Assembly (NCBI RefSeq): GCF_018139145.2
Contig: NC_059473.1
Span: forward strand, 61,238,707 to 61,302,706
Direction of reading: 5' to 3'
Origin: Gymnogyps californianus
Lineage: Eukaryota; Chordata; Aves; Accipitriformes; Cathartidae
Length of the DNA: 64,000 nucleotides
The first letter of the stretch is position 1. Every line of letters begins with the position of its first letter. Below are positions 11,999 through 26,800 of the stretch, piece after piece. The notes beneath the pieces were generated by a model. It was given only the letters and a program-made list of their open reading frames with translations. It did no database searches and was not told where the DNA came from. The translations under genes and the position numbers were made by a program.

Positions 11999-13659
11999 TA
12001 ACTAATAACTAATTAATTTATTGTTTGCATGGAGACTGAAAGAAACTGAGATCTCGTAGATGCACACTGAAAAAAGTGCTGTATTCAGAAAATAACATGG
12101 AAAAACAATCAGCTTGCTAATATGTGTATTGCTTAAGTAAAATATTACCTTAAAAAGGAGCTAAGAACTCACTTGTGTCTACATAGATGTAAATATATTC
12201 TAGTTTATTATTTTAGCTCTAGCTTATGCTAGAATTACTCATTTAAATTACTGATGTAATAAAAACAAGTCTTGCACAGCCCAGTGAGTGAAATCACCAA
12301 GACAACAGTTAAGATCCAGAATCCAAATGAGGGTAACACTGTCTAACCAAAAATCAACGTTCCCTCATCTAATGCTTTATCCATGTATTTCTGCTTGTAT
12401 TTCAAGCTGATTAAACCATGGCAAATGCAGCCTTTTAGTCATTCCTCTCACAGCCATAATGCACTAAAATTTCAAAATCACCTTCTTCTTGACAAATACT
12501 GAACTGGCTCCCCATGATGTTGATACTCTGACAATAGAAAGCAGCTGCCTGGGAAAATTTTGGTACCTACAGTATGGTCTTCCCTCCCACCCACATACTG
12601 CCTACCTCTTCACAAAAGCCCCTCCTCTCCTGACCCTCACTGCCATGGAGACCCCTGCCCTGCAGCCTCCATCACATCCCAACTAACCTCAGCACTGTTC
12701 CTTGTGGTGCTCAGGGTAATGCGAGACGATACCAACCTTGAATCCTTTTCCCAGTCTGCTTTCCTCCCTGTTGCGTTCATAAAGCAAATAATTTCCTGTA
12801 CCATCTTTTTTCCAAAACACAGCCTTTTACCTACATCCCTTTCCCTTCACAATCCCTCCACCCCAGCCTGCCTCACTGCATCCTCAGACTCTGGAAGCAG
12901 ACCTGTTAAATGAACGAGGCAAGCTGGCATGAGCCAGATGAAAGAAAGGTAACTGGCAGAATTTAACTAATCTGTGGGCTGTTCTTAGAGAAGACTGAAT
13001 TAACCTCTGTGGAAGTGGGAAAGATGTCTGAGCCATTACGGAAACATCCATGTATGTAAAACTTTGAGAATAGCTCTGTGGCTATTCTCAACAGAAACAG
13101 AGAAGAAAAACAAATAAGCTAACACCAAGGGAAAAGTTTTGTAGCATTAAATTATAGATTTTTTTCACAACGCTAATGGATATTTGGTCTGTGGAAGCAG
13201 TGTGGATTTTATAATTCATTTTATAACCGATAACTGAAAACATAGAGTGGGATTCATTGAGCAGATAAAAATGAAGCTATCTAGAAGGTAGGTGTATACT
13301 CTAATGTAGGTATCTATGCTACCTCATTCATTAGGGGAGAAAGATGTAGAAGAGCCATTTTTGGACACCTATGATCAGATGGGAGAACTTGCTTGCTGAA
13401 GGATGCAATGACCACAGGAGTGAAGACAATCACCTTACCGTGGATGCCTAACGAACTTGACCGATGTCAAATGAGATGAGTCCCATACTTCCTCTGCAAA
13501 TTCATCGTGTTCTCCTTTCCCTTTTATCTCACCAACTCTTTAGAATCATTCAGTCAACTATCATATATTCTCCTGTAACTTACAGACCTATCAATTACGA
13601 TATTTCATATTATTTCTCTATAGAGGAGGTATGGTATGTTCAAAATTGTCATGGCTAAT

Positions 13660-14440
13660 GTATTGGGTATAACTGGCAGGGTTTGGGGACAGGTGGCAGC
13701 AGGGAGGACCTGTGTAGGAGGAGGCCATGAGCTGCTCTGTGGTGGCTACAGCTGGGGCCAGCTGTCTCTGAAACCCACGTGGGCAACCCATCACACTGGC
13801 TCCGAAACCTGTGTGGGTAACCTATTGCACACCACTGCAGGGGAGCACCTAGTACCTGTGCTCAGACATTTAAGAAAGAGCAGTAGCTGCTAGGGGCAAG
13901 AGGAACAGAGGAGGAAGGCAGAAGGGGACATTGTCTGGGACGTGGCTGGAGACACACTCTTGGAAGGAGGTGCTCAACGATGAAGGAGTTATGGCTTTGA
14001 GGGACTTCGGCTATGGATGACCCATGCCAGGGCAGGGACACCCCAGAAGGACTGTGGCCTGTGCGTGACCCACGCTGGGGCAGAGGACAACAAGTAAGAA
14101 GTGCAGTGGAGGAAAAAGAGTAAGCAAGGAGTGTCAGAAAGTAACCATTACCCACCAACTCCAGTCGCATGCAGTGCCCTGTTGTAAAGGTATTGGGACA
14201 GTCCCAGTGTAACAGGTGATAAGAATGAGGGGAGTTGAGACCAGGAAGAGCGGAGGAGTGATATTTGGCTGAAGTTGAGCCTAGGAAAGGGGGAGGAAAG
14301 GTGTTTCCCTTGGTGTTTGTTTAACTGTTCATGTTTTCTTTTTCTGAATCAATGATTAGAAGTTTATGTTAACTAGCAATAAATAAAAGAAATTTGACAC
14401 TGTTTTGCCTGCAACTGTTTTGGAGACCCCTTCTGGTATT
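13660..14440 (+). mobile_element. Decayed avian ERV LTR, plus orientation
   Basis: The block is GC-richer than its surroundings. It opens ACTGGCAGGGTTTGGGG, carries CATTTAAGAAAGAGC near 13867-13881 and GGACTGTGGCCTGTG near 14051-14065, and ends with CAATAAATAAAAG (near 14379) followed by TTTTGCCTGCAACTG. In the same order these are diverged counterparts of the LTR at 59058-60212. It is clearly older and its ends are uncertain. Open frames in it are not genes. Confidence 0.6.
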
Positions 14441-17400
14441 TATAAGCCACTGCAAATAATTTCTTCCCTCTCATCCTGGCTCTGCCTCTGTTATTACTGT
14501 GTCATGGCAGGCTGTACCTACTTCTCACATGCAAGAATGCTCCTCCTTATTTCAAAATAAATCTAAGCGTTTTTCAAAAAGTTTCAGGTACAATTGTGAC
14601 CTTAACTAACACTATTAAATAGAAATTCCAGGAGGGGCTAACTCACTGCTGATTTTGTTAACTGTGTGCATGTCATTGATAAACACGTTGAGTTTCACAT
14701 ACTGAGACAACACAGGCAAAATCTTCCTCCCTGTAAACGGAGGCTTATTTTCATGAAAAGCCTGTTACATTTATATAGACATACATAAATACATATAAAA
14801 ACCCAAATTCCTATTATGCAACAGGCAATATCATGTTTATTGGCTGTTTCTCAAAATAATGAGAAGCATTTTTAACTGCTATGGCACTTCAAATATAAGA
14901 TGGTGAGATGTGAAGTGAATAATTAAATTCAATACCAAAGAACTTGATATATAACTCTTGACATATCCTGTTATAAACTTTAAGATAGGAAACTGCAATT
15001 TCCCAGTGCAAACACTCATTTTAGGCTTAATCTAATCAGAATGACTGTAAACCAATGATTCACAAGTTTTATGTGTACACCCTTATTATGATATACACAC
15101 AACCATACTTAAGAAAAACTTAGAGTACGATGTTACACAGCTACAAGGGGAGACTGAGGTAAACTCCAACAGAGTTTGTTCTTAGAGTCACAGAGTTCCT
15201 TTTACTCCAGAAAAAACTATTCTAAAATGATTTCCCATTTTGCACGTCAGCTTAGTTGATAGTCAAAAGATTGCCAGTATTTCTTCAGAAGATCCTTTCA
15301 GTAGCCGAGAGTGGTTTATGCTGTGTACATAGAAATAAAGTGACTAGACTTTCCTCAAATGACCATCAAATGAGTGAAGGAAAACCTTTTTGTAATGGTT
15401 GCCATGACCATTTATAATATTTGTTAGTTTGTCATCCACTTCTACTCTTTCCTTTACAGAATTACTAAAAAAGAGAATAGACCACAGCTTAATTCAATCA
15501 CAGCAAGCAAAGGATGGAAACAGACCCCACACAATTGCTGTATTTCCTTTCTCTCTTAAGAACGATACTGGCATCTGAACAAAGAAAAGCTGAAGAGGAG
15601 AAGGAATCTGGCTTTCATTTTTGGAAAGTATAACAATAAGCCAACAATATGTTTATGGAGACAATCAATAACACACCCATCTCCGCAATGGCTCTGGCAG
15701 TCATCCTTTGGTCTCAATTTCCCATTACACAGTGTCAGAACTCAAGGCACAAATGCTCTCTCCACCTGGTCCAATCTCCCTTCCCCTCTGCCCTCCCAAA
15801 GCTTATTGCTTATGGTGAATGAAGTCTCAGCCTTTCAGGAGGGTTATTCCCTAAAAGAAGTAATGCATAGTCCAGACTGGGCTATTCTGACTCCTTTCCC
15901 CACACTGCTCTTAGGAATCTGAATGGTTTCCTGAGTTGTCCTCTCGTTATCATACCGACTTGTTTTAGCCTTAGCACAGCACCAGCTCACTAGATGCCAA
16001 GTGAGATCCCATCCCATCCTCCATGGGATTTCATCCACCTCCCTGGCTAATGTCTGCTGCTGCAATGCCATCAGGCAGAGGCTGTGACAGGGCTTAAATC
16101 TTCACCTTACCTCTCCTTCTGATACTGAATCTGAGTTCCTCCTTCAGTTGGAACTCATATCGTTTAATCTTTCTCTCTACCAAGCGCCTTCGTAACATGT
16201 TGGTTGTAGGTTTTTAACTGCATGTGGCAATCCTGCCACATTTAGTGAAAGCTGCATAAGGCCTTTAAGATTTTGGCTGTTGGACTTTATGATGGGATCT
16301 CAAGACAGCCCAAACTTTTGTGGTAGATCTGCCTGCACTTCTTCCTGGAAGTGAGTGTACTGAACACCCCAACAAGACCTTCTACCTATACTGGCATACT
16401 CAGAACACAAACTAGAACCAAATGACTCAAAAGAGAGGTCTTTAGATCTGCTAGATAAATCAGACAAAAATCAAAGCCTTTGAAAAGAGATTTTCTCTGT
16501 GGCCTGCTCTTGTCTTTGAATGGCAAGACCTTTACTTAAGGCCTGATTTTTAGTTCAGTCATTTCCAGCAGCTTTCTGCACAGCACTGAGCACTGCACTG
16601 TTCCCCTTGGATGTCTATGAAAACTACTTCCTTTTTATTATTTGCCTAGTCCCTACTTTCCTCATAGTGCTCCCAGTATGTCGTTTGCACTGTCTTTCAC
16701 TCTTGCGTCGTGAACTTCTCCCTTGCTAAGCTTGCTTGCCTTTAGCAATGGTGCATTCTTCATTTCCTTCTGCAGGGTATTCTGGGCTGAGACAGCCTTG
16801 ACAAGACAAGAAGGTAAGCTACTTTCTTTTCTTCCTTCCAGCCACAGTCCCCTCAAGAAAACACACAGCATTAAGCACTCTTGGGAAATCAGAACACCTT
16901 TCTTATACGCACACGTCTGTATGATCCAACAGTTTAGAATGATTTTTTTTCAAGGAGATCTGAAAACAATGTGACACTGTCCTTACTCTCTGCAGGTCTT
17001 CTCAGAGGTAATGGGATGACAGCCATGTGCATATAATCTTCCACCATAAGGTTTAAGAGATTAGAGCTATGGCTTTTGAAGGAAAGTCTATGTTACCCTT
17101 CCTTCTAGGCTAAACCTTTAGTAGTGTCTTTCTCTTGAGATTCATTTTCTTGGCTATCACTTCAGGCTAGTTTATTCACATGAGAACTTCTAAAACTTTT
17201 GGATGTAGCAGCTTCCTTCCAAAGTCCTTTTGTATTTTGTCAGAATGACAAGTAAATTAGCACATGGTAACAGAAAATTTTACTTGACTTTGTCCTGCCA
17301 CTGTAGGAAATTATGCTCCTATTTTCTCTGTTGCGAGATAAGATACTGCCTTCTATTTGGATGCTCTCTGCAACACAACCCTTGCCTTGGTAGGAGCTAC

Positions 17401-20400
17401 AGAATACATCTGAGTGCTGTATCGATGCACATTTCTATCTTGTCTTTTACCAGCCACATCAGCAAGAAACCTCCCTCCAACTTTTCTTTAATTGGAAATA
17501 AATTAATGATATATCTGAGAAATACCTCTGGTTTCCATTATGCAAAGCGGAAGCCTATGAATAGTCAGTGTTCCAGCTGAAGGACGGTGGGACCAACATG
17601 CAAACTCTTTATAGACCACACGTGCACATTTGTGTTATTAACACATTCCAAAAATCCTTGTTACTTAGATCATTGCTGTTGTCATCCATGCCAGCTTGAT
17701 TAAGCTTTCACAGCTAGCTATACCAGCATGTGACACATGAACAGACATACATCTAATGAAACGACTGGAATATTGCAATAAAACTAGTCTTTGTGGCCTT
17801 TTTGAGGACTATGACCTTCTAAAACAAATAGTTTGCTCTGCAGGAAATGTAACTACCACTGAAGTGTAAAGATGCTGGGAGAATATGCCAGAATAAACGT
17901 GATTTTTTTCTTGATATGTACTGAATGTTGAACTTGTCAGAGCAAGTCAAGGTGAGAATCACTGGTAGCGGCACTTGGCATTTATATCTGACATAGAACA
18001 GTCATCAGTTAAGCTAAGATTTCCATTTGTGAATGGGGTACCAAATGCTTGTTTTTCTGGCTGCATTACAGTCCACAGCTAGAAAAGGCCACCTTTCCAA
18101 AAAAATCTATCTACCCCTCTGTTCATAAAATTAAAAAAATATTCTTTGCCAACACATTGGTGTTCAGAATTAGAATTTAAGTTTTTAATTCTCCCCTAAA
18201 ATGGCCCTAAGTGATGGGTCATTTTTCATTTACAGTCATTACAGAGCCATATGAAACAATTTATAAAGTACATTTCACCACTCAAGTAACAAGTTCTTAA
18301 AGGTGACAGAATTTCATTTTTCAATAAATGCTATGCCAAATATAACTTTTGTCCTGTAAGTAGCTATCATTCTCCTGTCCACATTTGAAGGTTTTCTTGA
18401 CTTTTTTGCTACTAATTGCTCCAAGTCAATGCTTCTGACATCTCTGTTCCTTTCCCCATTGTACATGAGAATTTCAAAGCTGAGGTTTTCCAATCCAAAA
18501 TATTTTTATATATGGTTTAGTAGTTTGTGGAGCACATTTTAAGATACAGGAAAGGAACTTAACAATTAGCATGTGCAGAAATAACCATGTTTTTGACAGC
18601 AGCTGGAAAGGAGCAGGGAGAGCACAACACAGCACTCCTTTTCATTAATTCATCTTGACTCATGCTGTCCCTCCTTCTGCTGGAACTCTTTTTAAGAATT
18701 GGAATTTCCTTTGGAAGATCTTGCAGGTGGCTGTAGTGCTCACTAGTTGGCTATACTATTTTAGACCTTATTTGTTTACTGAAACTGCTCGCCAATTTGC
18801 AAGTGATTTTCAGTTTTTTCCACTATTGAGAATGCCTGGTGCATCTCTATTTCATATGGGCATGTACTACCTGACTTCCATTAGGAAAATATTTTATAGA
18901 GGACAGCACAATGCTTTAATTATTTTGTTGATTTCATTGCACTCCACTGGATGCATAGGATCCCTGTGCACATCTTGTTTTGTATTCACTACTTGGCTTT
19001 GTTGTAAAAGACATTTATTTTGGCTAGATGCAACTATCAATCTATACCTGTTCATTAATTTGGTGGTTTCCAATTCAAAACGCTACACAGTATTATTCAT
19101 TAAGAGTTGATTAAAAAAATAGAGAGATCAAATATAAGGATAATTCCAGAGGTAAAGAACACTCCCTAAAAAAAAATAAAAAAGGATATAGGCCTTCTTT
19201 GCACAGAGAGATTGTTGCACTTCATCAGCTGAGTCAACTGGTGCAATCATACCCTAGCACTGACCTGTTAATACTGAAATAATTTACATCCATCTGGAGG
19301 GAAGACTAAACTATTGATGTAACTCCCTACATAGTTCTGCCAAAACAGAAATCATACAGATCCAGCCCTAAGGTGTCACTGAAAGGTATTACTAAATAGT
19401 ATCTAAATATCTAATACTAGCTACCAAATCAGCTACAGAATTACCGGGTTTGATGTAGCAACTCTTCAATAAAAACCAGAGCTAGGACAGCAGAGATACA
19501 CTGTTCCTCCCAATATTAAAGTCTGAGAAACTGTATATAAAGTGAAGATACTGAAAGAGACAGCTTTGCTATTGTCTGTCATTAACAAGGTTGTAATTGT
19601 TACGGCCCTCAGCACCAAGATTTAATTAAACAGATTCAAACAGGCAGTCCCACAGTAGGAAGGGACTTAAGGAGCAGCATAGTCAATTTTAAGGAAGGAC
19701 TTGTTTTTCATGCCTAATCTACTATTTCCAGTTACTGTTTACAATTCTTTCATGTCAGACCACTGCCATTAATGAAACCATTTGTGTTTACTGCTTTTTA
19801 CAGGTCCCTTGAAAATTGACATCTGATTTATCTTCTCTAGAACTAATAATACTAATATACTAGTTACAAAGAGCAGGCTGCAGTCCAGACAAAGCCAGTT
19901 AAATTCAACTTCAGTTCAAAGCACAGTAAATAAAGGCTAACAGTGCAACGCTGCGCAACTAAGAAAGTCAGGCTCCACTGGAAAGTAAAGCATGTGTTTA
20001 GGCAGCCTTAACAGGAGGTGAGCTAAGTACAGCTCAGAACTACAACACCTAGCAGAGATGTAGGAAGTTCCTTTGATTTTTTGTGGTAAATCCTCTGTCT
20101 TCCTCACTTTTTCAGGTAACACTCAAATTATAATTACAATTCATCTTTTCTCACTTAAAAAAAAATCTTTTGCACTACAATCAACTACTTTCTACATCTA
20201 ACAGGTATTCAGGTACCGCCTGCAGACTGGATACAGCTTTAGCAAAGTTTCTGAATTAAGCTTAACAGCTGATGGGAAACATATTACCTGGAACTGAAGA
20301 TTAGAAACGTAGTTTTGGGAAGTTCACCTCCCTAGGACAAAGTTAGCTTTGATGGATAACCTTTTCCACCTGTATATAGAGATGCAAACTCGAAGTCAGT

Positions 20401-20750
20401 GAGGAAAACATAGTGCACCCTGTCATGGGAATATGCTGCACGAATTTTGCTACAGTGGCTCACTTGGCTTCAGTGAATTTGAGTGGAATTTCGGCTGCAT
20501 TGTGTTTGAAAATTGCATTTAGCTGTAGTGTATCTATATGATAACGAAATTACACTTCTTATAATTACTTCTTTAGCTCAAGTTCTGCATTGGTATCAAA
20601 GTATGAAAGGTCATAAAGACTCTTCTTTCTCCAAGACAGTTCTTTTAAAAGTACATTATCTGAAGTGTAGGCAATTAATGTGAAAACTTTACTTTTAAAG
20701 TATCTAAATATAAAAAGTAAACACTTTTCCCATTTGGAAAATTAGCAATT
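14441..20750. other. Intergenic, no gene recognised
   Basis: Unique sequence. The longest open frame (18655-19110, plus) has a TTG start, is rich in Leu, Phe, Cys and Trp and matches no family I know; it is discussed as a finding rather than called as a gene. Confidence 0.55.
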
Positions 20751-20808
20751 GGACTAGATGATCATTGTAGGTCCCTTCCAACTGAAATAGTCTATTCTAT
20801 TCTATTCC
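20751..20808 (+). mobile_element. CR1 LINE, short 3' tail
   Basis: GGACTAGATGATCATTGTAG, GTCCCTTCCAACTGAA and the terminal repeat TCTATTCTATTCTATTC are the typical last ~60 bp of a CR1 element, strongly 5' truncated. Confidence 0.85.
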
Positions 20809-23800
20809 TGTTAAAGGGATATATTACTGAAGTATAGCTGATGCCAAATACTTCTCTACATCTGATTTGTTAGTAGGGTTTTTGCATGTACCCTTCGAAA
20901 AACAGAAAACATTTGTGCAAATTAAATTGGATTTGGTATGGCTTCAAAGGTGTTTCAGTTCACGTCAGTTTCAAAATTGAACAATTATTGTATAGCAGTA
21001 AAAAAGGTCTTCAAAGGCATTTTGATCTGAGGGGAAAAATAGAGCATGATCAGTGACTAACGTTTCTGCACTAGTAGGAAATGCAGATTTAATGCATTAG
21101 AAATAATATTCCTAAAGTAAGCTCTTCCCCAGTAAAGGGCATCACCAAAATGCTTCATTTGACAGACCAGGGAGTAATTGAGGACACTGTTACTTCACCG
21201 TTCAGAGGAACCTGTTTAACAGACTAATTTAATGATCTAAGCATCATCTGACTACCTAAACAGTAACGTACAGAGACCAATATTTTAATAAGCCACTTGT
21301 TGCAACCATCCACAGTACTGACGGCAGCAAAGCACCCCGACACAAGCTTCAACTGCTGTACTAGCACTCCTAACCTCAAGCCAGCAGGAATAACCAGCAA
21401 CACTGAAATCCAAGCTGCCACAATTTTGCTGTCAGTAGTATTTAAGAGAACTTTGATACAGCTACGTTTGCTGCAATAACGCTCCTCACCTGAAGTTAAA
21501 CAGCCTTCAAAAATAGGTCCTTGCTTTGCGCATGGAAACAAAGAGCTCCCTTTTGGCTTTATCAGTTGGTCTAAATATTCGGTATTTCAATGGCATGGGG
21601 AGTGGGAAAAGGATATTTACACTACCCAACTTTAAGCACTTAACGTACTTCCTTCCCCCTCCTGGTCTCCAGTGTCTGCCAGGTTTACATTTGCTGCAGC
21701 TATAGCACTTCTGTCTCCTCTGGGAACAAAACACCAGAAACGGCGTATCGCCTCTAGCTTTCTGATAAGCAGCAAGGAAATAGGGTTTAAATTCACATGA
21801 CAGGTACTCAGCTAATCATTCTTCATAAATGGTAGCGCTATTATATTAGATATTAAACAGGGAAATGTGCTTGTGTGTACCAACAGAGCCATTCATCTAC
21901 TTCAAGTCATCTACAGAGAAATACTTTAAGGATCAGGTTCTCATTTACTTCGTTGATTTTACTCCACACACACTTACGCAACATTATGATGCAAGACGAC
22001 ATCAACAGTTCTGGTGAAAGAACAACTGAAGAGGGATGTCAGAAAATACCACTTGGTTTTCAACTATGCAAAGAATTTATCTACAGAAAGCTATCAGGGT
22101 CATCAAAACTATCACTGAGATGAGGAATATTGGTATCAAACCAGGAGGCTGCCTTTGGAATGGACAATGTTGGATTAGTAACTATACCAGAGTTTATAAA
22201 TATGTCGCTTTCCCCAGATTTCCTACGCTTACAACTATAGTTCTCATAGACCACACATACCTGAAGCTTCCTCACCTTGTTCCGAGAACTGTCGGGGCAT
22301 ATGGAAGTTGCTGCCTAGAACAGCTCTCCACCCGGGCAGATAGCTCATTTAAACTGAACTGGCATCTGTCTGGTACTTTGAAAACAGAGAAGTTTTAAAT
22401 AGTACGTATCAATGAAATGCAAAGGTTTTGCATCTCTGGGCATTTTAGAATGGGATATGATGATTCTAAAGTTTTATTCTATACTGTATCATATGGTCAT
22501 ACATGAAATTATTAACCCTGCCCACTTGGATATAAAATAGAGCTGGAAATAGGAACAGTGACAAAAACGAAACTTTTAATTCTTGATTGGTAAAAATGTA
22601 CAGTAAATTCCACGCAGCCCCATACTGTTCCTTCAGCAGAAGAATTCACACTATGTCCTTACAGTTTATCCTTTTCTTGTACATGCAGTAAGTTTAATAC
22701 AGTCCTATCTTATGACATGTCACTTTGTATTTCACTATAGCTACTTATCCCCAGTGAAGTCTTTAGTCATGAAAGAGAGAAACTGGTGGGCAATTAAAAC
22801 TCCTGCTTATTTGGTGTGTTTGAAAATAACTGTTACACTACCTGTGGTAATTCTCACATTACATTTCTGTGCATCTGTCCAGAATTTGTGTGTTAAAAAG
22901 ATGCAATTTTAATATTGACACTCTGGAGAGTTAAAAAGATATATTCAGAAATTCCTTACTTCACTTGGACAATACAAACATTCCTATTACTCATTTATTC
23001 GTTTGCATACCATTTGGCTGGTTTTCATTGTGATAATTTCCACAGTGCATGGTAGTACCAAGCCTTAATTTATAACACCTTGTTCAGTTGTTCTCAGTTT
23101 AGGAGTTGTGATTGCCAGGCTGAAAGCACAGCTAGAACTCAAACACTGGCAGAACTGGAGTATGAAACTGGAAGTATGAGCACTAATGAAAAGAAACAGT
23201 TGGTTTAGACTTTCTAGAACAACCACACTTGTTGAATTCCAGGCATGATATATTTTCTCTTACTAGCATTTGGATAACTTGAGTGCTGCGTGGAACCAGC
23301 TGTGGGTCTCCTGTGTAGTCCCTTAACAATGCTGAGTGCTTAGATTTTCTTCTGTAAGATACAGAACCTGTGACGGGTTATGGAAAGTAGAATTTACCCA
23401 GATATCCCCCCCTCAAATTACTTGGACAGAATACATTGCTTCCCAGTTTGTTTCCCTTCTTCGCCACTGGCGTCATTTATATCTAAACTATTGCATTAGC
23501 ACACTTCAGGATCAAAGGTCCTGCATTTTTACAAAATACATATTAGAACACAAATGTTTCTTGCTCCAGCACTTGTTCCATTAAAGCCAGAAGTCTGGTT
23601 AGACACAGAGGGAACGGTCTGAGTGGTATGTGACAGTCTCTTCCCCAACCACTGCCTCTCTCATGCCTGCAGCAGCATCCCTGCAGCAATCATGCCAGGA
23701 GGGATCCTAAGGAAACATAGCACTGAAGAACAGAATTTGTGCTGAAAATACTGTTTGCAATAGCACATTCTCATTGTGCATTTCAGGACTGTTGTTTAAA

Positions 23801-26800
23801 AATTTATCAATAGCTTTTACTCTGACCACCAGCTATGTTTGCAGAAAAGCAGAGAGATCAGCTGGGGAAGTCAGAACCCCTCCAACACGTATGTTCCTTA
23901 TGGATGATCGAGGAACAGGCACAGTGGTGAGCCCTCTTTTCTGGAGACGGACTCATGTAATCTTTTGTACACCAACGGCAAGTTCCCTTGGGAAGACAGT
24001 AAAATATATTAGAACTTTATCATTAATAAATTTTATGATTAATAAATTGTATCAGGTGAAGTAAGAAGCACTTGATTGTTGAACGTTTTATGATTTTGGT
24101 TCCCCTCAATAGCAACTTTTCTTAAAATTTATCAGTTTTATTGAGCTTGTGCTATAGAAAATAGAAAACATGCTTAATAGATGAAGGGCCACTAGTTGAA
24201 TGAGACTCGTAAGAATTTACTATTAAATTAAAATAAAAATTAAAACTCTAAACATTATAATAGAAATCCATCACTGAATCAAAGTAAAGGCTAGATTTTA
24301 AAATTTTTTTAATTTTGCTTTGGTGCCAGTCCCATTCATAGAGTAAATAATCAAAGTCCAATATAAAAATGCACAGCTCTCCCTTTAGAAGTTCAGATCC
24401 ATTAGGAAGGTAGGAAAGTCAAAGCCCTGTCTGATCCTTTTCTCTGCATGGCTCCTAGTTTTGCGAAGGAAGCAGTACACAATAACTGTTGACTCCAAAT
24501 AGGCAAAGTAGGAAGTCTAATTAGTCTGCAAAGAGATGGTTATTCCTTTGTAGTCTAATTGACACTGGAATACTTCAACAGATTAATACACTCCCATTTT
24601 TAAAAGAAGAAGGGTGCTTTGTAAAATTCTGGCATGCTTACATCCTGTCTCTTTCGTAATGCATCGTAATGCGGTCAGAAGTACTGGTCTTGGATACCCA
24701 ACAGAGCAGCTTCCAAGACAAAATTAATACCTACTTAAATCTTATTTTGTTTTCAAAATGGCACTCCTATTTGAAAGAAATTAGTCAGAACTAAAGGCAA
24801 AAAACCAGCACACCTGTTGAACAGATAAATCCCCCATATAGAAAACTGGCAGCAGTTATGCAGGGTAATGACAGCTAGAGTTATGCGAAGCTCAGGGATA
24901 CTGTTTGACAGAGTGGCCTGCTTTGAACTCTCCCTCCTTGGTTCATCTGGGTTTGTACCCGAAGGTTTTGTTATCCAAGAATCTTCCAAAAGACAAAGCA
25001 AAACTTGATCAAAATGGAGTCTGCACTGCAAAATACTGACTCATGCCCTTTTCCCCCTAAACTAGTCTTGGTTCACCGGATTGTCATTTTGGCAAATCTA
25101 GTCAAGTTTCACATCCAAAACTGTAATTAGAGAAAATAAACAAAGATGTATCCTGTTAAGAAATAATACACTCAAAATTATAGTGGAAAGAACAACTGCA
25201 AAACCGGTATTTGCCAATGTGGAATAAGGCTATATATAAAAATCATATGAACTGATGTAATTTTCTCCTTCCAGTTTACAAATTGCTTGTGTTGTATAAG
25301 AAGCTCAAGAAAAATACCGTAAGGAGGAAAAAAAAAAAAAAAAATCACCTTTGGTCAGTCTGCGACTTTTAGGAGTTGGCAAGATACAGAAATAAGTGAA
25401 TCCCTCCATCCAGAGCTAGGCTGCTTTGAACAAGAATGCAGATCTAGAACAAAAAGTCAGAAATTGTGGAAACGTGTATCCCAGAAAAAAACATAAGGGC
25501 ATTCTATAGCATGCCAACAACGTCATGGTACAGGCAGAAAACTGCACCCTCCAGGAGTGCCCAGATGGGTGTATGCCAGCTGGTAATTACAACTTCTATT
25601 CCCAAGCAAATCTTGGAAGAGGCAAACACTGTACAGGTAGGAAACAACATATCTGAACAAATGTGACAGAAAAATGTTCATAATATATACATAGTTCTTT
25701 TTAAACCATGCGCTCCACAGATACCAGACCCTAGTATTGCAAAGCAAATGGACAAAATCATGACAGCCGTTAATGACATTTAGTCTGTATAAACTTTGAA
25801 CCTGTTTTAAAAAACTTCAGAAGCACAGTTTAGTAGCTAAGGTCTTCAGAACAAATTAAGCCCTAAAGCTCTGAACTGATTCTTAAGAGTATTTTTCTGT
25901 TTCAATCATCTTTGCTTCCGCTTAGGGCAGTCTGGATGCAAGTTCTCCAGCATCCTCAAATTATTCCTGCCCCTGCCCCCCATCCCTGCAAGTTTTCCCC
26001 ACTTCTTCTTTACATGCTCTGCAATCACGTCACCAAAGAATATCTGTCCCTTCTCCAAGAACCTACCGTTCCTGTAGCAATTATACAGATTTATGGAAAT
26101 CATGCTTGCAGCAATGTGTAAAATAGCATACATATGTATAAGCATGCTCCATCTCAAGAGAACAAAGCAAGCCATTCACCAGCAACTCACGTAATTTTTA
26201 CAACATAATGTTAAAAAAAAAAAAGCTACTGACAAGTCTAAAGTACCCGCCATTACTGTTGCCACATTGCATGGGTGGAATTGGGTTTCTTTTAAACTGT
26301 TTGTGATTTGTTCATGACTCATGGCAACTCCAGGAACCAACAAGCTGGCTGCATGCATGAAAAAGTAACTGAAAGCAGAGAGAGGTAAACAGAACAAAAA
26401 GAATAATTTTTCTTGCACATAAATATTCATATTGCATAATCTTCTCTGCAGAGAATTCCACATGCTTATTGAAAGTTCTGATTTTGTCCCCAGAAAAGTA
26501 CTAATTTCATTATTTTAGTGAAAGATCTCTACGGCTCCAGATTCCTCCCCCCATAAGGAGAAAACCTGACACCTAGACTCTAAATTAGGTATGATGGAAT
26601 CGGACATTACTAAGCTGGAGACCAATGTTCATATGCTGAATTTTATTAGCTTTCTTTTCATGTAGAATCTGACCAGGTCATTTTCTTCTCTCCCTGCCTA
26701 TTTTGATGACACTAATCAAAATTTGTGGTGCCAGGGAAGGGAACCACTGAAGAAATCTTCATTTGCATTCAACAGCTGAACGCTTGCAACAGATTCCAGG

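Larger units (their letters stand above)
7330..13655. other. Intergenic, no gene recognised
   Basis: Unique AT-rich sequence with a purine-rich stretch at 8717-9042, a G-run cluster at 10858 and an inverted/direct repeat at 10747-10795. No exon with a recognisable product. Confidence 0.6.

Noticed and set aside
11796..12005. Short frame ending in a His/Tyr/Val-rich tail
   Set aside because: The tail is a translated CA/TA microsatellite.
15844..16071. 75-codon minus-strand frame with protein-like composition
   Set aside because: No family recognised, no splice context and no neighbours supporting it; composition alone is not enough.
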